Below, piece by piece: positions 51,336 through 60,387 of a stretch of DNA of 64,000 nt. The notes beneath the pieces are model-generated. The model did no database searches. It saw only the letters and a list, made by a program, of their open reading frames with translations, and was not told where the DNA came from. The stretch is from Holdemanella hominis (GTDB lineage: Bacteria > Bacillota_I > Bacilli_A > Erysipelotrichales > Erysipelotrichaceae): contig NZ_JACRWH010000001.1 of NCBI RefSeq assembly GCF_014306155.1, forward strand, positions 67,741-131,740, written 5' to 3'. How positions within the stretch are numbered: the first letter of the stretch is position 1; each line of letters starts with the position of its first letter. The position numbers and the translations under genes are program-made.

Positions 51336-52483
51336 GAGCGCACCTTTAATCTAGGTACACGCGAAGAAATCGAAGTTAGTGTCTCATTGTTGATAGTCTT
51401 AGCCGTACGACTAATTTGATCTACAGTAACGACTTCATTTCCTTGATGACCTACGATACACACTACATCGCCCTCTTTTACATCATCTACATCTGTAACA
51501 TCAATCATACATTGATCCATACATAAGTTTCCAATCAATTTACATCTTTGGCCATGTACTAACACTTCAAATCCCTGATTCGATAAAAGACGTGGTAAAC
51601 CATCCGCATATCCAATACTCATTGTTGCAACTTTTGTTGGTTTTTCAGCCACAAAATGACGACCATAACTTACACTTTGTCCAGGATATATCCATTTCAC
51701 CAAACTAACATTGGCATACATAGACATAATTGGAATAAAGTCTGGATTTGTTTGGATTGGAATTTGATCATCACTCGTCACACCCATATAAAGTAGACCT
51801 GGTCTACAATATTCATATTCCAGCTCTGGATAGTTTAAAATTCCATAACTATTTTGAAGATGACGAATACCTGGATCAATACCTTGAGATTTCAACAAAT
51901 CAACAACTTCATCAAACAATTGAATTTGTTTGGTCGTAAATGATCTACAATTCTCATCCAAACAATCACTCACAGGGAAATGCGAGAAGATGCCTTCTAC
52001 ACATAGATTTTCCATATGATACTCTTCATAAATATCTTCTATATGTTTATCTTGTTCTTGATAAACAATTCCCGTTCTGCACATACCTGTATCTACTTTA
52101 CAATGACAACGAATCTTTACATTGTTTTCCTTGGCATACGCATTTAATTCTCTTGCATATTCAATAGAAATCAAAGATTGAACAATATTTTGTTCATGAA
52201 GATAGTGAAAATGCATACTAGGTGTATACCCTAATATTAGGATATTATCTTGAATCCCTGCATTTCTTAAGTTCAAAGCCTCATCCACACTCGAAACGCC
52301 AAAATAATCCACTCCACATTTTTGTAAAGCCTTAGCACATGCGACATCACCCAAACCATACGCATTGGCTTTGACGATACCCATAATTTTTGTTTTCTTT
52401 ACGAGCTTTCTTACTTCTTCTACATTATGCGCAATCGCATCATAGTCGATTTCTGTCCAAGCCCGACTATAAGATTCTAACAT
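51332..52483 (-). CDS. alr: Alanine/serine racemase (VanT-like active site)
   Basis: 383 residues, fold-type III PLP racemase. PLP Lys in MGIVKANAYGLG (K38), catalytic Tyr in PGQSVSYGRHF, then CMDQCMIDVT. The position of Alr Tyr354 (in TINYE) is Asn here (TINNE, N366), the same Tyr-to-Asn change that marks VanT serine racemases, and NSYGILNYPELEYEYCRPG is VanT-like. It may therefore make D-Ser as well as or instead of D-Ala. The gene overlaps ddl and the acyltransferase gene, between which it is coupled. Confidence 0.88.
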   Translation of the reverse strand: MLESYSRAWTEIDYDAIAHNVEEVRKLVKKTKIMGIVKANAYGLGDVACAKALQKCGVDYFGVSSVDEALNLRNAGIQDNILILGYTPSMHFHYLHEQNIVQSLISIEYARELNAYAKENNVKIRCHCKVDTGMCRTGIVYQEQDKHIEDIYEEYHMENLCVEGIFSHFPVSDCLDENCRSFTTKQIQLFDEVVDLLKSQGIDPGIRHLQNSYGILNYPELEYEYCRPGLLYMGVTSDDQIPIQTNPDFIPIMSMYANVSLVKWIYPGQSVSYGRHFVAEKPTKVATMSIGYADGLPRLLSNQGFEVLVHGQRCKLIGNLCMDQCMIDVTDVDDVKEGDVVCIVGHQGNEVVTVDQISRTAKTINNETLTSISSRVPRLKVRS

Positions 52484-53532
52484 GCTCCAATAGTCCTTTG
52501 CATAGCTAATTCAATTAGCTTATCAATTAAATCCGCAAATTCAATTCCAGCTTCTTTCATCATAGAAGGATAACGAGAAGTAGCCGTTAATCCTGGAATT
52601 GTATTCAATTCATTTAAAATCACTTCTTTATCTTCTGTCACAAACATATCTACTCGTGCCATACCACAGCAGTTCATCGCAATATATGTTCTACGAGCTA
52701 ATTCTTGTGCTTCTTTAAATGTTTTTTCATCAATACGAGCCGGACAATAAATAGCTGCTCCCTTCATTTCATACTTACCTTCAAAATCAAAGAATCCACC
52801 ATTAATTTCAATTTCATCCACTGATCCTGTAAAGATTTCTTCATTTCCCATAACAGCACAACCAATCTCAAAGCCTTTAATTACTTTTTCAACTAAGATC
52901 TTACCGCGACCATCATAGAAGAAAGCATCTTTACATGCACTTTCAAATTCTTCTTTATCATTTACAAAATGAACCCCATAGCTACTTCCTGCATTGCATG
53001 GCTTAACAATCCATGGTAATGGAATCTCTTCTTGAATCTGTTCAAATGTAGGATTTTCTCGATTTGCGTATAAACAAATATAATCTGCACACGGAATATT
53101 TGCTTCCTTACAAAGAATATGCATGATTTCTTTGTCCATTGACATCGCACTTGACATTACATCACAGCCTACATAATGAATATTCATCAATTCAAGCAAT
53201 CCTTGAATCAATCCATCTTCTCCATTTTTTCCATGTAGTACTGGGAATACACAATCCAATTCAATCACTTTGTTTGAACCATCCAAAGGCATGATTCCAC
53301 CATTTACCCATGCACAAGATACACAAGTTTCTTCACTTTGCCATGTATCATGTTCAATCGAATCCACATCTCCATTATATAAATAGAAATGTCCATTTTT
53401 ATTAATTCCAATTAAAGTCATATCATAGTTATCAGCATGAATCTGACGTAAAAAAGAAGCGACAGAATGCAATGAAACAGAGTATTCACTACTTTGTCCT
53501 CCAAATATGACACCTAAACGTAATTTACTCAT
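52477..53532 (-). CDS. D-alanine-D-alanine/D-serine ligase (VanG-like)
   Basis: 351 residues, ATP-grasp ligase. Motifs: VIFGGQSSEYSVSLHS, FPVLHGKNGEDGLIQG (98-111), CNAGSSYGV, and ELNTIPG. Several segments (VDEIEINGGFFDFEGKY, PARIDEKTF, TSRYPSMMKEAGI) read like VanG, with Arg (R320) in SRYP, where D-Ala-D-Ala ligases usually have S(M/L)(Y/F)P. Together with the adjacent VanT-like racemase, this favours D-Ala-D-Ser as product. That is inference: the enzyme could still make D-Ala-D-Ala. The ATG overlaps the murF stop. Confidence 0.87.
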   Translation of the reverse strand: MSKLRLGVIFGGQSSEYSVSLHSVASFLRQIHADNYDMTLIGINKNGHFYLYNGDVDSIEHDTWQSEETCVSCAWVNGGIMPLDGSNKVIELDCVFPVLHGKNGEDGLIQGLLELMNIHYVGCDVMSSAMSMDKEIMHILCKEANIPCADYICLYANRENPTFEQIQEEIPLPWIVKPCNAGSSYGVHFVNDKEEFESACKDAFFYDGRGKILVEKVIKGFEIGCAVMGNEEIFTGSVDEIEINGGFFDFEGKYEMKGAAIYCPARIDEKTFKEAQELARRTYIAMNCCGMARVDMFVTEDKEVILNELNTIPGLTATSRYPSMMKEAGIEFADLIDKLIELAMQRTIGAC

Positions 53533-54884
53533 TGTTTTTTCCCCCTAAATGCATCTACTAACGTATCCATTTTCATAGCTCTTGAACCCTTGATCAAAAC
53601 AATACAATCTTGATCTAACAAAGGTTTAACAGCTTCATATATCTCATCTTTTGTTTCATACCACTTTCCATTAAAACCATCACTTGTTTCTTTAGAAAGA
53701 GGACCCGTACAATATAGTTCGTCTACACCTTTTTGTTTAGCGTATTCGCCCACATCAAAGTGCAATTGTTTTTCTTCACTTCCAAGATCTAACATATCCG
53801 ATAAAATGGCGATATGTTTTTGCGCAGGCAATTCCATCAATGTATCAATAGCTGCCTTTGCGCTTTCTGGATTTGATTTATACGTATCATCTAAAATATA
53901 CGCATTTGAAACTGGAATTAGCTGTGTACGCATCTTTGTCATTTCTAAATCAGCCAATCCTTTTAAAATAGATTCCTCTTTTAATTGACAAGCCTTTGCG
54001 ATAAAAATACACGGTAATGCGTTCATAGCCTGAAAATCACCAAATGCACGTAAATGAACAGGTGCATCTAGAATATTGCAGTTAAAAACAATTCCTTCTT
54101 TATCATATTTAATATCACTTGTGATAGAAACATCTCCACCTTGACCAAAAGATACGATTTTCTTATTTTCTGTATTCAAAGTAGGAAGAACCTGTTTTAT
54201 TTCTTCACTTTCATGATTATAAAGGAATAAGCCATTTTCTTTTAATCCCTCTAAAATTTCACATTTTGCCTGAGCAATCTGAAGTCTACCGCCCAAATTT
54301 TCCATGTGAGCTGAACCTACAGAAGTAATCACAGAAATATCAGGCTGTGCAATGGAAGTCAACTGCGTAATTTCGCCTTTGTTTTCCATACCCATTTCTA
54401 AAATCGCAACTTCAATATCTTCATCAAAGTCAAAAATAGTTAATGGAAGACCAATTTCACTGTTACGATTTCCCTGTGTTTTTTGTGTTTTTTTCTCTTG
54501 TGAAAAAATACTATACAACATATCTTTACAACTAGTTTTTCCGTTAGAACCCGTTACACCAATTACTAATGGACGTAACTCATCTAAATACGCTTTCGCA
54601 AGATCTTGCATAGCTTTAAGCGTGTCATCAACTAAAATAACTGGAAAATTCGGATATGGAAGATGATCCTTTTGCCACAAACTAATCAAAGCGCCATCTT
54701 CAATTGTTTGTTTGGAAAATACATGTCCATCTACTCTTTGACCAATAATTGGTACATATAAAACATCTTTTGTCACCTGTCGTGAATCAATCACAACACC
54801 ATGTATTTTTCTTGTATCATCAATATCACCATGCACATTTGCATGCATTATATTTGTTATTTCCTGAATGGTTTTTACAATCAT
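53529..54884 (-). CDS. murF: UDP-N-acetylmuramoyl-tripeptide--D-alanyl-D-alanine ligase MurF
   Basis: 451 residues. It adds the terminal D-amino-acid dipeptide to UDP-MurNAc-tripeptide. Motifs: VIGVTGSNGKTSCKDML (ATP), EMGMENKGEI, ILDDTYKSNPESAKAAI, and VLIKGSRAMKMD. GGAGG precedes the ATG. First gene of the operon murF-ddl-racemase-acyltransferase, which groups synthesis and attachment of the stem dipeptide. Confidence 0.96.
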   Translation of the reverse strand: MIVKTIQEITNIMHANVHGDIDDTRKIHGVVIDSRQVTKDVLYVPIIGQRVDGHVFSKQTIEDGALISLWQKDHLPYPNFPVILVDDTLKAMQDLAKAYLDELRPLVIGVTGSNGKTSCKDMLYSIFSQEKKTQKTQGNRNSEIGLPLTIFDFDEDIEVAILEMGMENKGEITQLTSIAQPDISVITSVGSAHMENLGGRLQIAQAKCEILEGLKENGLFLYNHESEEIKQVLPTLNTENKKIVSFGQGGDVSITSDIKYDKEGIVFNCNILDAPVHLRAFGDFQAMNALPCIFIAKACQLKEESILKGLADLEMTKMRTQLIPVSNAYILDDTYKSNPESAKAAIDTLMELPAQKHIAILSDMLDLGSEEKQLHFDVGEYAKQKGVDELYCTGPLSKETSDGFNGKWYETKDEIYEAVKPLLDQDCIVLIKGSRAMKMDTLVDAFRGKKQ

Positions 54885-54907
54885 CTCAAAACCTCCGCTT
54901 AGTTTAC

Positions 54908-54916
54908 ATTATAGCA
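54908..54916 (-). promoter_or_regulatory. Extended -10 promoter of murF operon
   Basis: TGCTATAAT on the minus strand, 23 bases before the murF ATG, fits TGnTATAAT. No clear -35. Confidence 0.6.
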
Positions 54917-55085
54917 TAAAACTAGTTCTCAATATTTATAATTCATGAAAAATCCAAATTTTCCCATTTTTGACACTCGCAATCACTATCAATTTTGTAA
55001 AATGAGTCAAAAAAAACAAAAAAGTGGTGTGAAAATACTACTTTTTTGTTAAATCACATATTTTCCCACACTTTTCACATTTTAT

Positions 55086-55115
55086 TTGACACAACTTATG
55101 GTATACTTCTATACA
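55086..55115 (+). promoter_or_regulatory. Promoter of the candidate small RNA
   Basis: TTGACA (55086-55091), 18 bases, TATACA (55110-55115); an extended -10 TGGTATACT (55099-55107) overlaps and is an alternative. Confidence 0.6.
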
Positions 55116-55222
55116 AGCAAGGAGTTTGAAGACCTTGCCGGTATGAAATCAGTAAATGATATTCATACTATTTTCTATCCCCTTATTGAAAAGCCAGACA
55201 CCCCCTTAGTCTGGCTTTTCAT
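55114..55222 (+). ncRNA. Candidate structured small RNA with two CCCCTTA motifs
   Basis: After the promoter come hairpin 1 (GCAAGG 55117-55122 / CCTTGC 55133-55138), hairpin 2 (GTATGAA 55141-55147 / TTCATAC 55162-55168), an unpaired stretch with CCCCTTA (55179-55185), and a strong terminator (stem 55189-55199 / 55209-55219) whose loop again holds CCCCTTA. About 100 nt, no plausible long frame. C-rich unpaired motifs of this kind in Firmicutes sRNAs pair with Shine-Dalgarno sequences. It could instead be an attenuator leader of the HIT gene 47 bases downstream. Confidence 0.55.
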
Positions 55223-55268
55223 TTTATCTAAAACGATGTATTATTTTTAATAAGGAGGACGTATACTT

Positions 55269-55661
55269 ATGTGTATTTTTTGTATGATCGCTAATGGTGA
55301 AATTCCAAGCAATAAAATCTATGAAGACGAAAGTGTTATCGCTTTTCTAGACATCAACCCTACTTCTTATGGACATACGCTTGTTGTCCCAAAAGAACAC
55401 TGTGATTCTTTTTTAGATTGTCCAGATGAAACCCGCAACCATGTATTTGAAGTTGCTAGTAAGCTTGCCAACAAATTGGAACAAACTCTACATTGTGATG
55501 GCATCAACATTTTAAGTAATGTGCATGAAGCTGCAGGACAAAGTGTTAACCATTTCCACGTTCATTTGATTCCACGTTATAAAGATAACGATAGTGTTAC
55601 CATTGAATTTCATGAAATTGAAAAACCAGATTTTGAAGAATTAATGAATAAACTAAAATAA
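55269..55661 (+). CDS. HIT family protein (histidine triad nucleotide hydrolase)
   Basis: 130 residues. Start CIFCMIANGEIPSNKIYED, the helix with DINPTSYGHTLVVPKEHC, and the catalytic triad HFHVHLIPR (HxHxHxx). Hint-type enzymes hydrolyse AMP-lysine or aminoacyl-AMP. AAGGAGG precedes the ATG. A two-Cys CxxC at the N-terminus may bind zinc, as in many bacterial HITs. Confidence 0.93.
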   Translation: MCIFCMIANGEIPSNKIYEDESVIAFLDINPTSYGHTLVVPKEHCDSFLDCPDETRNHVFEVASKLANKLEQTLHCDGINILSNVHEAAGQSVNHFHVHLIPRYKDNDSVTIEFHEIEKPDFEELMNKLK

Positions 55662-55694
55662 AGAAGTCAATTTGATTTGACTTCTTTATTTATT
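55656..55694. terminator. Bidirectional terminator between HIT gene and 55667 gene
   Basis: A perfect 15-bp stem (55656-55670 with 55676-55690) and 5-base loop with A/T-rich arms on both sides; the convergent stop codons fall within it. Confidence 0.85.
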
Positions 55695-56461
55695 TGTTCA
55701 ATTTGATATTTTAATGAATATACACGATTTACATATCCACTAAAATCTTTACCATTCCATTCATCTTGCGTTAAATACGCCTTTTCTCCATAAATATTAT
55801 GCGTATCTATCGAATCTGAATCATTAATATTTGGAATACATACCATGTAATATAAAATTTCTGAGGCATAATTCATTTGTACAATATATACAAATCGATC
55901 ACTATTATTTTTTTGATTCGATTTTAAATAAGCCGAATAGACAATCTTCAGTTTATCAAGTCCAGGCGCCTTATCTTCTTTACCATCAATAGTATATATA
56001 GATTCTTGATTATCTTTTACATAATCTATAGCTGCATCTTTCCCATCCTGAATCAATGTTTTTGGAATGTCCTCTAATGCACTATAACGATTGGCAAGCC
56101 CCTTTACCACCACATCGGTTTCAACACTTTTTGGCTGATAATGATATTGATTGGCTAAAGCCTCATCATACGTTGCCGTTACATGAATCGTATCTCCATT
56201 TGATAAATCTGTATTCGGACTGACTTCATATTGAACAGAGTTCAAAAAATCCTGTGTTCTTTGATTTAGATCTCCCTGTTTAGCACTTACTGTCACACTC
56301 GCATTTCCATTTTCTCCAACATACGTATATTGCGCATTTGCCATAATATCAATTTCAACATTACGTAAAAAGAAGAAGTAAGCAATCAAAACAAGAATGC
56401 ATATCATGCTTAATAAGCACATAAAATATATAGTTTTATTCTCTATCTTCTGTTTATCCAT
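55667..56461 (-). CDS. Hypothetical single-pass membrane protein with extracytoplasmic domain
   Basis: 264 residues from an ATG with AGGAG; the upstream extension overlaps recG and lacks an SD. One membrane helix (about 11-31) is followed by an outside domain that begins with an immunoglobulin-like beta repeat (YTYVGENGNASVTVSAK ... NGDTIHVTATYDEALA) and ends in a mixed region. It resembles extracytoplasmic parts of zinc-ribbon/TcaA-like stress proteins, but I do not recognise a named family. It is 10 bases after recG in the same direction. Confidence 0.6.
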   Translation of the reverse strand: MDKQKIENKTIYFMCLLSMICILVLIAYFFFLRNVEIDIMANAQYTYVGENGNASVTVSAKQGDLNQRTQDFLNSVQYEVSPNTDLSNGDTIHVTATYDEALANQYHYQPKSVETDVVVKGLANRYSALEDIPKTLIQDGKDAAIDYVKDNQESIYTIDGKEDKAPGLDKLKIVYSAYLKSNQKNNSDRFVYIVQMNYASEILYYMVCIPNINDSDSIDTHNIYGEKAYLTQDEWNGKDFSGYVNRVYSLKYQIEQINKEVKSN

Positions 56462-56471
56462 TGTAAAACTC

Positions 56472-58445
56472 CTAATCAAAATACTGTGCATTTTCAATAG
56501 CCCTTGAAATATACGACAACAAATCCACATCCACTTGATCTTGTATGATTTCTTTGGCATCATGAATACACGTTTCCATCATAGCCTGGTCTTTTTCAAA
56601 ATCACCAAACACAAGACAAGGCATACCACTTTGTCTTATCCCTAAAATATCACCTGGACCGCGCATATGCAAATCATAATTGGATACTTCAAAGCCATCC
56701 TTTAATTCTTCCATCTTTTTTAAGCGTTCAATAGCCTGAGGATCACTCGATGCCGACAACAAGAAACAATACCCCTGTTTTTTATCACGTGCCACACGTC
56801 CTCTAAGCTGATGCAAAGTACTTAAGCCAAAACGATGCGCATCATAAATGACCATCACACTCGCATTGGCCACATCAATTCCAACTTCAATAACCGTTGT
56901 AGAAACAAGGATATCCAATTCATGTTTAGAAAACTTGTCCATCGTTTCTTCCTTTTCCTGACTTGTCATTTTTCCATGAAGCAAGCCAATGCGTATATCT
57001 TTTAATATCTTTGTCATGCCTTCATAAATTTCAAATACATTACGCATTTTAAATTCATCATTCTCTTCAATGGCAGGACACACGACATAACATTGTCTTC
57101 CTTCTTGAATAAATTTCAATACATCTTTTAAAACTGGCGACATACTTGAAGTTTTAAAATACTTTGTGACAACACTCTTTCTTCCTTTAGGCATTGTATG
57201 AATCGAACTAATATCCATATCTCCATATAAGAAATGCGCATACGTTCTAGGAATCGGTGTAGCTGACATCATTAGAAAATCAACACACTTTCCTTTTTCT
57301 AATAGAGACCTTCTTTGTTTCACACCAAAACGCTGTTGCTCATCCGCAATCACAAGGCCTAATTTATTAAAAATAACATTTTCTTGAAATAAAGCATGCG
57401 TTCCTACCACATTTAATATTTCTCCATTCTCAAGTTTCGTTAAAATTTCTTTCTTTTCCTTAGTCGGTAAACTAGAAACATATAAAGTCGCATCTAAACC
57501 TAATTTATGCATATTATCTACATGTTGGCGAGCTAAGATTTCGGTTGGTGCCAACAAAGCCGATTGATATTCAGCTAGCTGATTGGCATACATGCTAATT
57601 TGAGCAACAATTGTCTTTCCACATCCAACATCTCCTTGAACAAGGCGAAACATGACATTTGTACTCTTTAAATCATATAGAATATCGTCAATACTTGAAA
57701 GCTGATCCTTCGTTAACTCAAAAGGAAGACCTGAAATCCATTTCTTTACTGTTGCCATAGAAAATTTCTTAGCTTTTTTTATTTCCTTCTTTTCATGCAT
57801 CGACTGCATTACGCATTGAAAACATAGAAACTCTTCATACTTCAATGTACGAATTGCGGCATGCAGTTGCTTTTCATTCTCTGGAAAGTGAATCCATTTA
57901 TAAGCCGTAGATATATCTAACAACTTATACTTTTCAATATACCTTTGTGGTACTCTTTGAGGTAAAACATCCACATGTTTAAGGGCCTCTTTCATAATGG
58001 CCTGTATATCTGATTGCTTCAAACCTTCAATCAATGGATATACTGGATGTAAGCCTAATTGTTGATCTAAAGGTTTAAAATTATAAGTAGAAGCTACCAC
58101 ATTATTATTCCCTTGATATTGTCCATAAATCGTTATCATCTTGCCAAAACCAAATTGAGATGGCCATGGACGATTGAATAAAGTAATGTTTAATTCTTCA
58201 TTCCATGACAAGACTTTAAACTTAGTCATCGAACGATTCTTAGATAAACGAATCACTCTTGCGGTTGAACAAATCAAGCCTTGGAATACAACATTTTCCT
58301 TTTCATTCCATTGCGAATAGGGCAATGTTTGAACCGTATCATAACGCAAAGGATAATATTTCAATAGATCCTCAACAGTTAAGATATTCATCTTTACTAA
58401 AAGACCAAGTCTTCGACTGGTAATTTTCAATTCATTAATCTGCAT
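56472..58445 (-). CDS. recG: ATP-dependent DNA helicase RecG
   Basis: 657 residues, remodels stalled forks and Holliday junctions. The N-terminal wedge/OB domain (VVFQGLICSTARVIR) precedes the helicase motifs: I RLVQGDVGCGKTIVA, DEQQRFGVKQR (II), MSATPIPRTY (III), TTVIEVGIDVANASVMVI, and QLRGRVARDKKQGYCFLL (VI), with RMKKMEELKDGFEVS-like TRG region near the end. Slightly shorter than E. coli RecG (693). The ATG lies within the last bases of the upstream gene. Confidence 0.96.
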   Translation of the reverse strand: MQINELKITSRRLGLLVKMNILTVEDLLKYYPLRYDTVQTLPYSQWNEKENVVFQGLICSTARVIRLSKNRSMTKFKVLSWNEELNITLFNRPWPSQFGFGKMITIYGQYQGNNNVVASTYNFKPLDQQLGLHPVYPLIEGLKQSDIQAIMKEALKHVDVLPQRVPQRYIEKYKLLDISTAYKWIHFPENEKQLHAAIRTLKYEEFLCFQCVMQSMHEKKEIKKAKKFSMATVKKWISGLPFELTKDQLSSIDDILYDLKSTNVMFRLVQGDVGCGKTIVAQISMYANQLAEYQSALLAPTEILARQHVDNMHKLGLDATLYVSSLPTKEKKEILTKLENGEILNVVGTHALFQENVIFNKLGLVIADEQQRFGVKQRRSLLEKGKCVDFLMMSATPIPRTYAHFLYGDMDISSIHTMPKGRKSVVTKYFKTSSMSPVLKDVLKFIQEGRQCYVVCPAIEENDEFKMRNVFEIYEGMTKILKDIRIGLLHGKMTSQEKEETMDKFSKHELDILVSTTVIEVGIDVANASVMVIYDAHRFGLSTLHQLRGRVARDKKQGYCFLLSASSDPQAIERLKKMEELKDGFEVSNYDLHMRGPGDILGIRQSGMPCLVFGDFEKDQAMMETCIHDAKEIIQDQVDVDLLSYISRAIENAQYFD

Positions 58446-59190
58446 CTAAAAGACTTCCTACATAAGAAACATAATTCAATTCAAGAATGCAATAGAAAAA
58501 GCCCATTAAAAAATTCACAAACAAATAAGTAAACATAGCTGCAAGACTCGACTTAAAGCTAACTCCCAAGAATAAATACATCATCCAAGATATCATAGGA
58601 TTACCCATATACATAGATCCAACTAAAATACTTTGGGCATTAAAGCCCTGTGCTGCACTAAATAAACCTCCAGACATTGTATCAAACACAACAATACAGA
58701 TTAGTAATGTACAATACCAGTTCAACATAGATTTCTGGTGTTTTTTTAGTGCAAAAGGAATAAATTCCTTTAAGTTTTTATCGTGAATCAATCCATAATA
58801 GAAAATCAACTGGAATGGCACCATCATAACTAAGCAGAATGCACTAATAAGTTGTAACACTAACATTAAGCTTGTATTATTTGTGCAAACATTCACTAGA
58901 TTTGTAAGAATTCCACTCACAATTAAAATATAAATACCTTGTAGCACTAATACTTTCAAAATTGCAGATGCGCAAAAATTTTGTTTCTTCCATATCTTTG
59001 TGCAAATAAAATAGAAACCTAAACTCGACAATAAACTTAATACGACTTCTAGACTTTGTCTAAGATATACATTCATACCTAAGGCACTCATCATTAAATA
59101 GGCAATGTTATAAACAAAGCATAAGATCAAAGTTAATACGATTGTTTTATATATACTTCTAAAATGTAGTTTTGACATTATTTTTTTCAT
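58435..59190 (-). CDS. Hypothetical multi-pass membrane protein
   Basis: 251 residues from an ATG after AAGGAG. About six membrane helices (near 17-38, 43-63, 76-98, 108-128, 160-180 and 215-240). I do not recognise the family. It overlaps the recG start by 11 bases, so the two are translated together, but nothing suggests a DNA-related function. Confidence 0.6.
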   Translation of the reverse strand: MKKIMSKLHFRSIYKTIVLTLILCFVYNIAYLMMSALGMNVYLRQSLEVVLSLLSSLGFYFICTKIWKKQNFCASAILKVLVLQGIYILIVSGILTNLVNVCTNNTSLMLVLQLISAFCLVMMVPFQLIFYYGLIHDKNLKEFIPFALKKHQKSMLNWYCTLLICIVVFDTMSGGLFSAAQGFNAQSILVGSMYMGNPMISWMMYLFLGVSFKSSLAAMFTYLFVNFLMGFFYCILELNYVSYVGSLLDAD

Positions 59191-59327
59191 GCAAAAATCT
59201 CCTTTTTTGGTAAGATACAATTATTCTAGTCCTTTGTCCAAATACAAATTCATTCAAATGACCAGAAACACATCCACAAATATGTATCTGTGCTATAATA
59301 TTAACAAATTTTATGGAGGAAATGTAT

Positions 59328-60386
59328 ATGAATTCAAAAATTAAACGAATTATTAACTTCTCAACTGCCTTTGGACCAAGTGGCATGGAAGATGAAGTAT
59401 CTTCATTAGCCATGGAAGATGTCAAGGATATTTGTGAAGTTCATGATGATACAATGCGTAATACGTATATGCACTTTAAACAAGACAAAGAACATGAAAC
59501 GACGATTCTTTTGGATGCACATGCCGATGAAGTCGGTTTTATTGTGCAAGCCATCAAACCAAATGGTACAATTCGCTTTTTACCATTAGGTGGATGGGAT
59601 CCAAAAAACATTGTATCTGGTGAAGTCTGGATTCTTAATGATAAAGGTGAAAAGATTTCGGGTATTGTCGCAAGTCAACCGGTTCATTTCTTATCTGAAG
59701 AAAAGCGTAATGGAAAAGTAGATTTTGATGATTTAGTAATCGATGTAGGCGCAACAAGTTCTCAAGAAGTAAAAGAAGAATTTCATATATCTGTAGGTAA
59801 CTTCATGTGTCCTGCAGTTACATGTAAATATGATGAAGCACATAAGATTTTCTTAGGAAAAGCCTTTGATTGTCGTATAGGCTGTGCAGCCGTAATGGAT
59901 GTACTACACCAATTAAAAGATGTAAGCCACAACATTGAAGCAACATTAACAACACAAGAAGAAGTCGGCGAAAGAGGCATGGACACAGCAATCAAAAACT
60001 TAAATCCTAACATTGCGATTTGTTTTGAAGGATGCCCAAGTGATGATACATTTGAACAAGACTACATGATTCAGTCTGCCTTGAAAAAAGGGCCAATGTT
60101 ACGTTGGTTTGACCGTTCTTATATCACAAGCCCTCGTTTTATGCGTTATGCGATTGATTTGGCACATGAAAAAAATATTCCTGTACAGGAAAGTGTAAGA
60201 AAAGGTGGAGGAACCAATGCAGGAATTACTCACCGCTATAACATTCCAACCATCATTATCGGTATTCCCGTTCGTTTTGCACACGCTTCATTTGGAATCT
60301 GTTCTGAAGAAGATTATGATAATGCTGTAAAACTTGCGGTTGAAATCATCACAAACATCGATGCTCAAACTATTCGAGGATTCTAG
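59328..60386 (+). CDS. M42 family metallopeptidase (second)
   Basis: 352 residues from the ATG after GGAGG. Metal ligands in order: His/Asp in DAHADEVGFI, Asp in AFDCRIGCA, Glu pair in TTQEEVGERG, acidic residue in CFEGCPSDD, and a late His in RFAHASFG. It resembles the FrvX/glutamyl aminopeptidase group more than the M42 gene at 32495. It is followed two bases later by the degV-like gene, with which it is probably co-transcribed. Confidence 0.88.
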   Translation: MNSKIKRIINFSTAFGPSGMEDEVSSLAMEDVKDICEVHDDTMRNTYMHFKQDKEHETTILLDAHADEVGFIVQAIKPNGTIRFLPLGGWDPKNIVSGEVWILNDKGEKISGIVASQPVHFLSEEKRNGKVDFDDLVIDVGATSSQEVKEEFHISVGNFMCPAVTCKYDEAHKIFLGKAFDCRIGCAAVMDVLHQLKDVSHNIEATLTTQEEVGERGMDTAIKNLNPNIAICFEGCPSDDTFEQDYMIQSALKKGPMLRWFDRSYITSPRFMRYAIDLAHEKNIPVQESVRKGGGTNAGITHRYNIPTIIIGIPVRFAHASFGICSEEDYDNAVKLAVEIITNIDAQTIRGF

Positions 60387-60387
60387 T

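Noticed and set aside
55015..55052. Hairpin AAAAAAGTGGT...ACTACTTTTTT as a terminator
   Set aside because: No gene on either strand ends into it. It lies between divergent units and may only be AT-rich symmetry.
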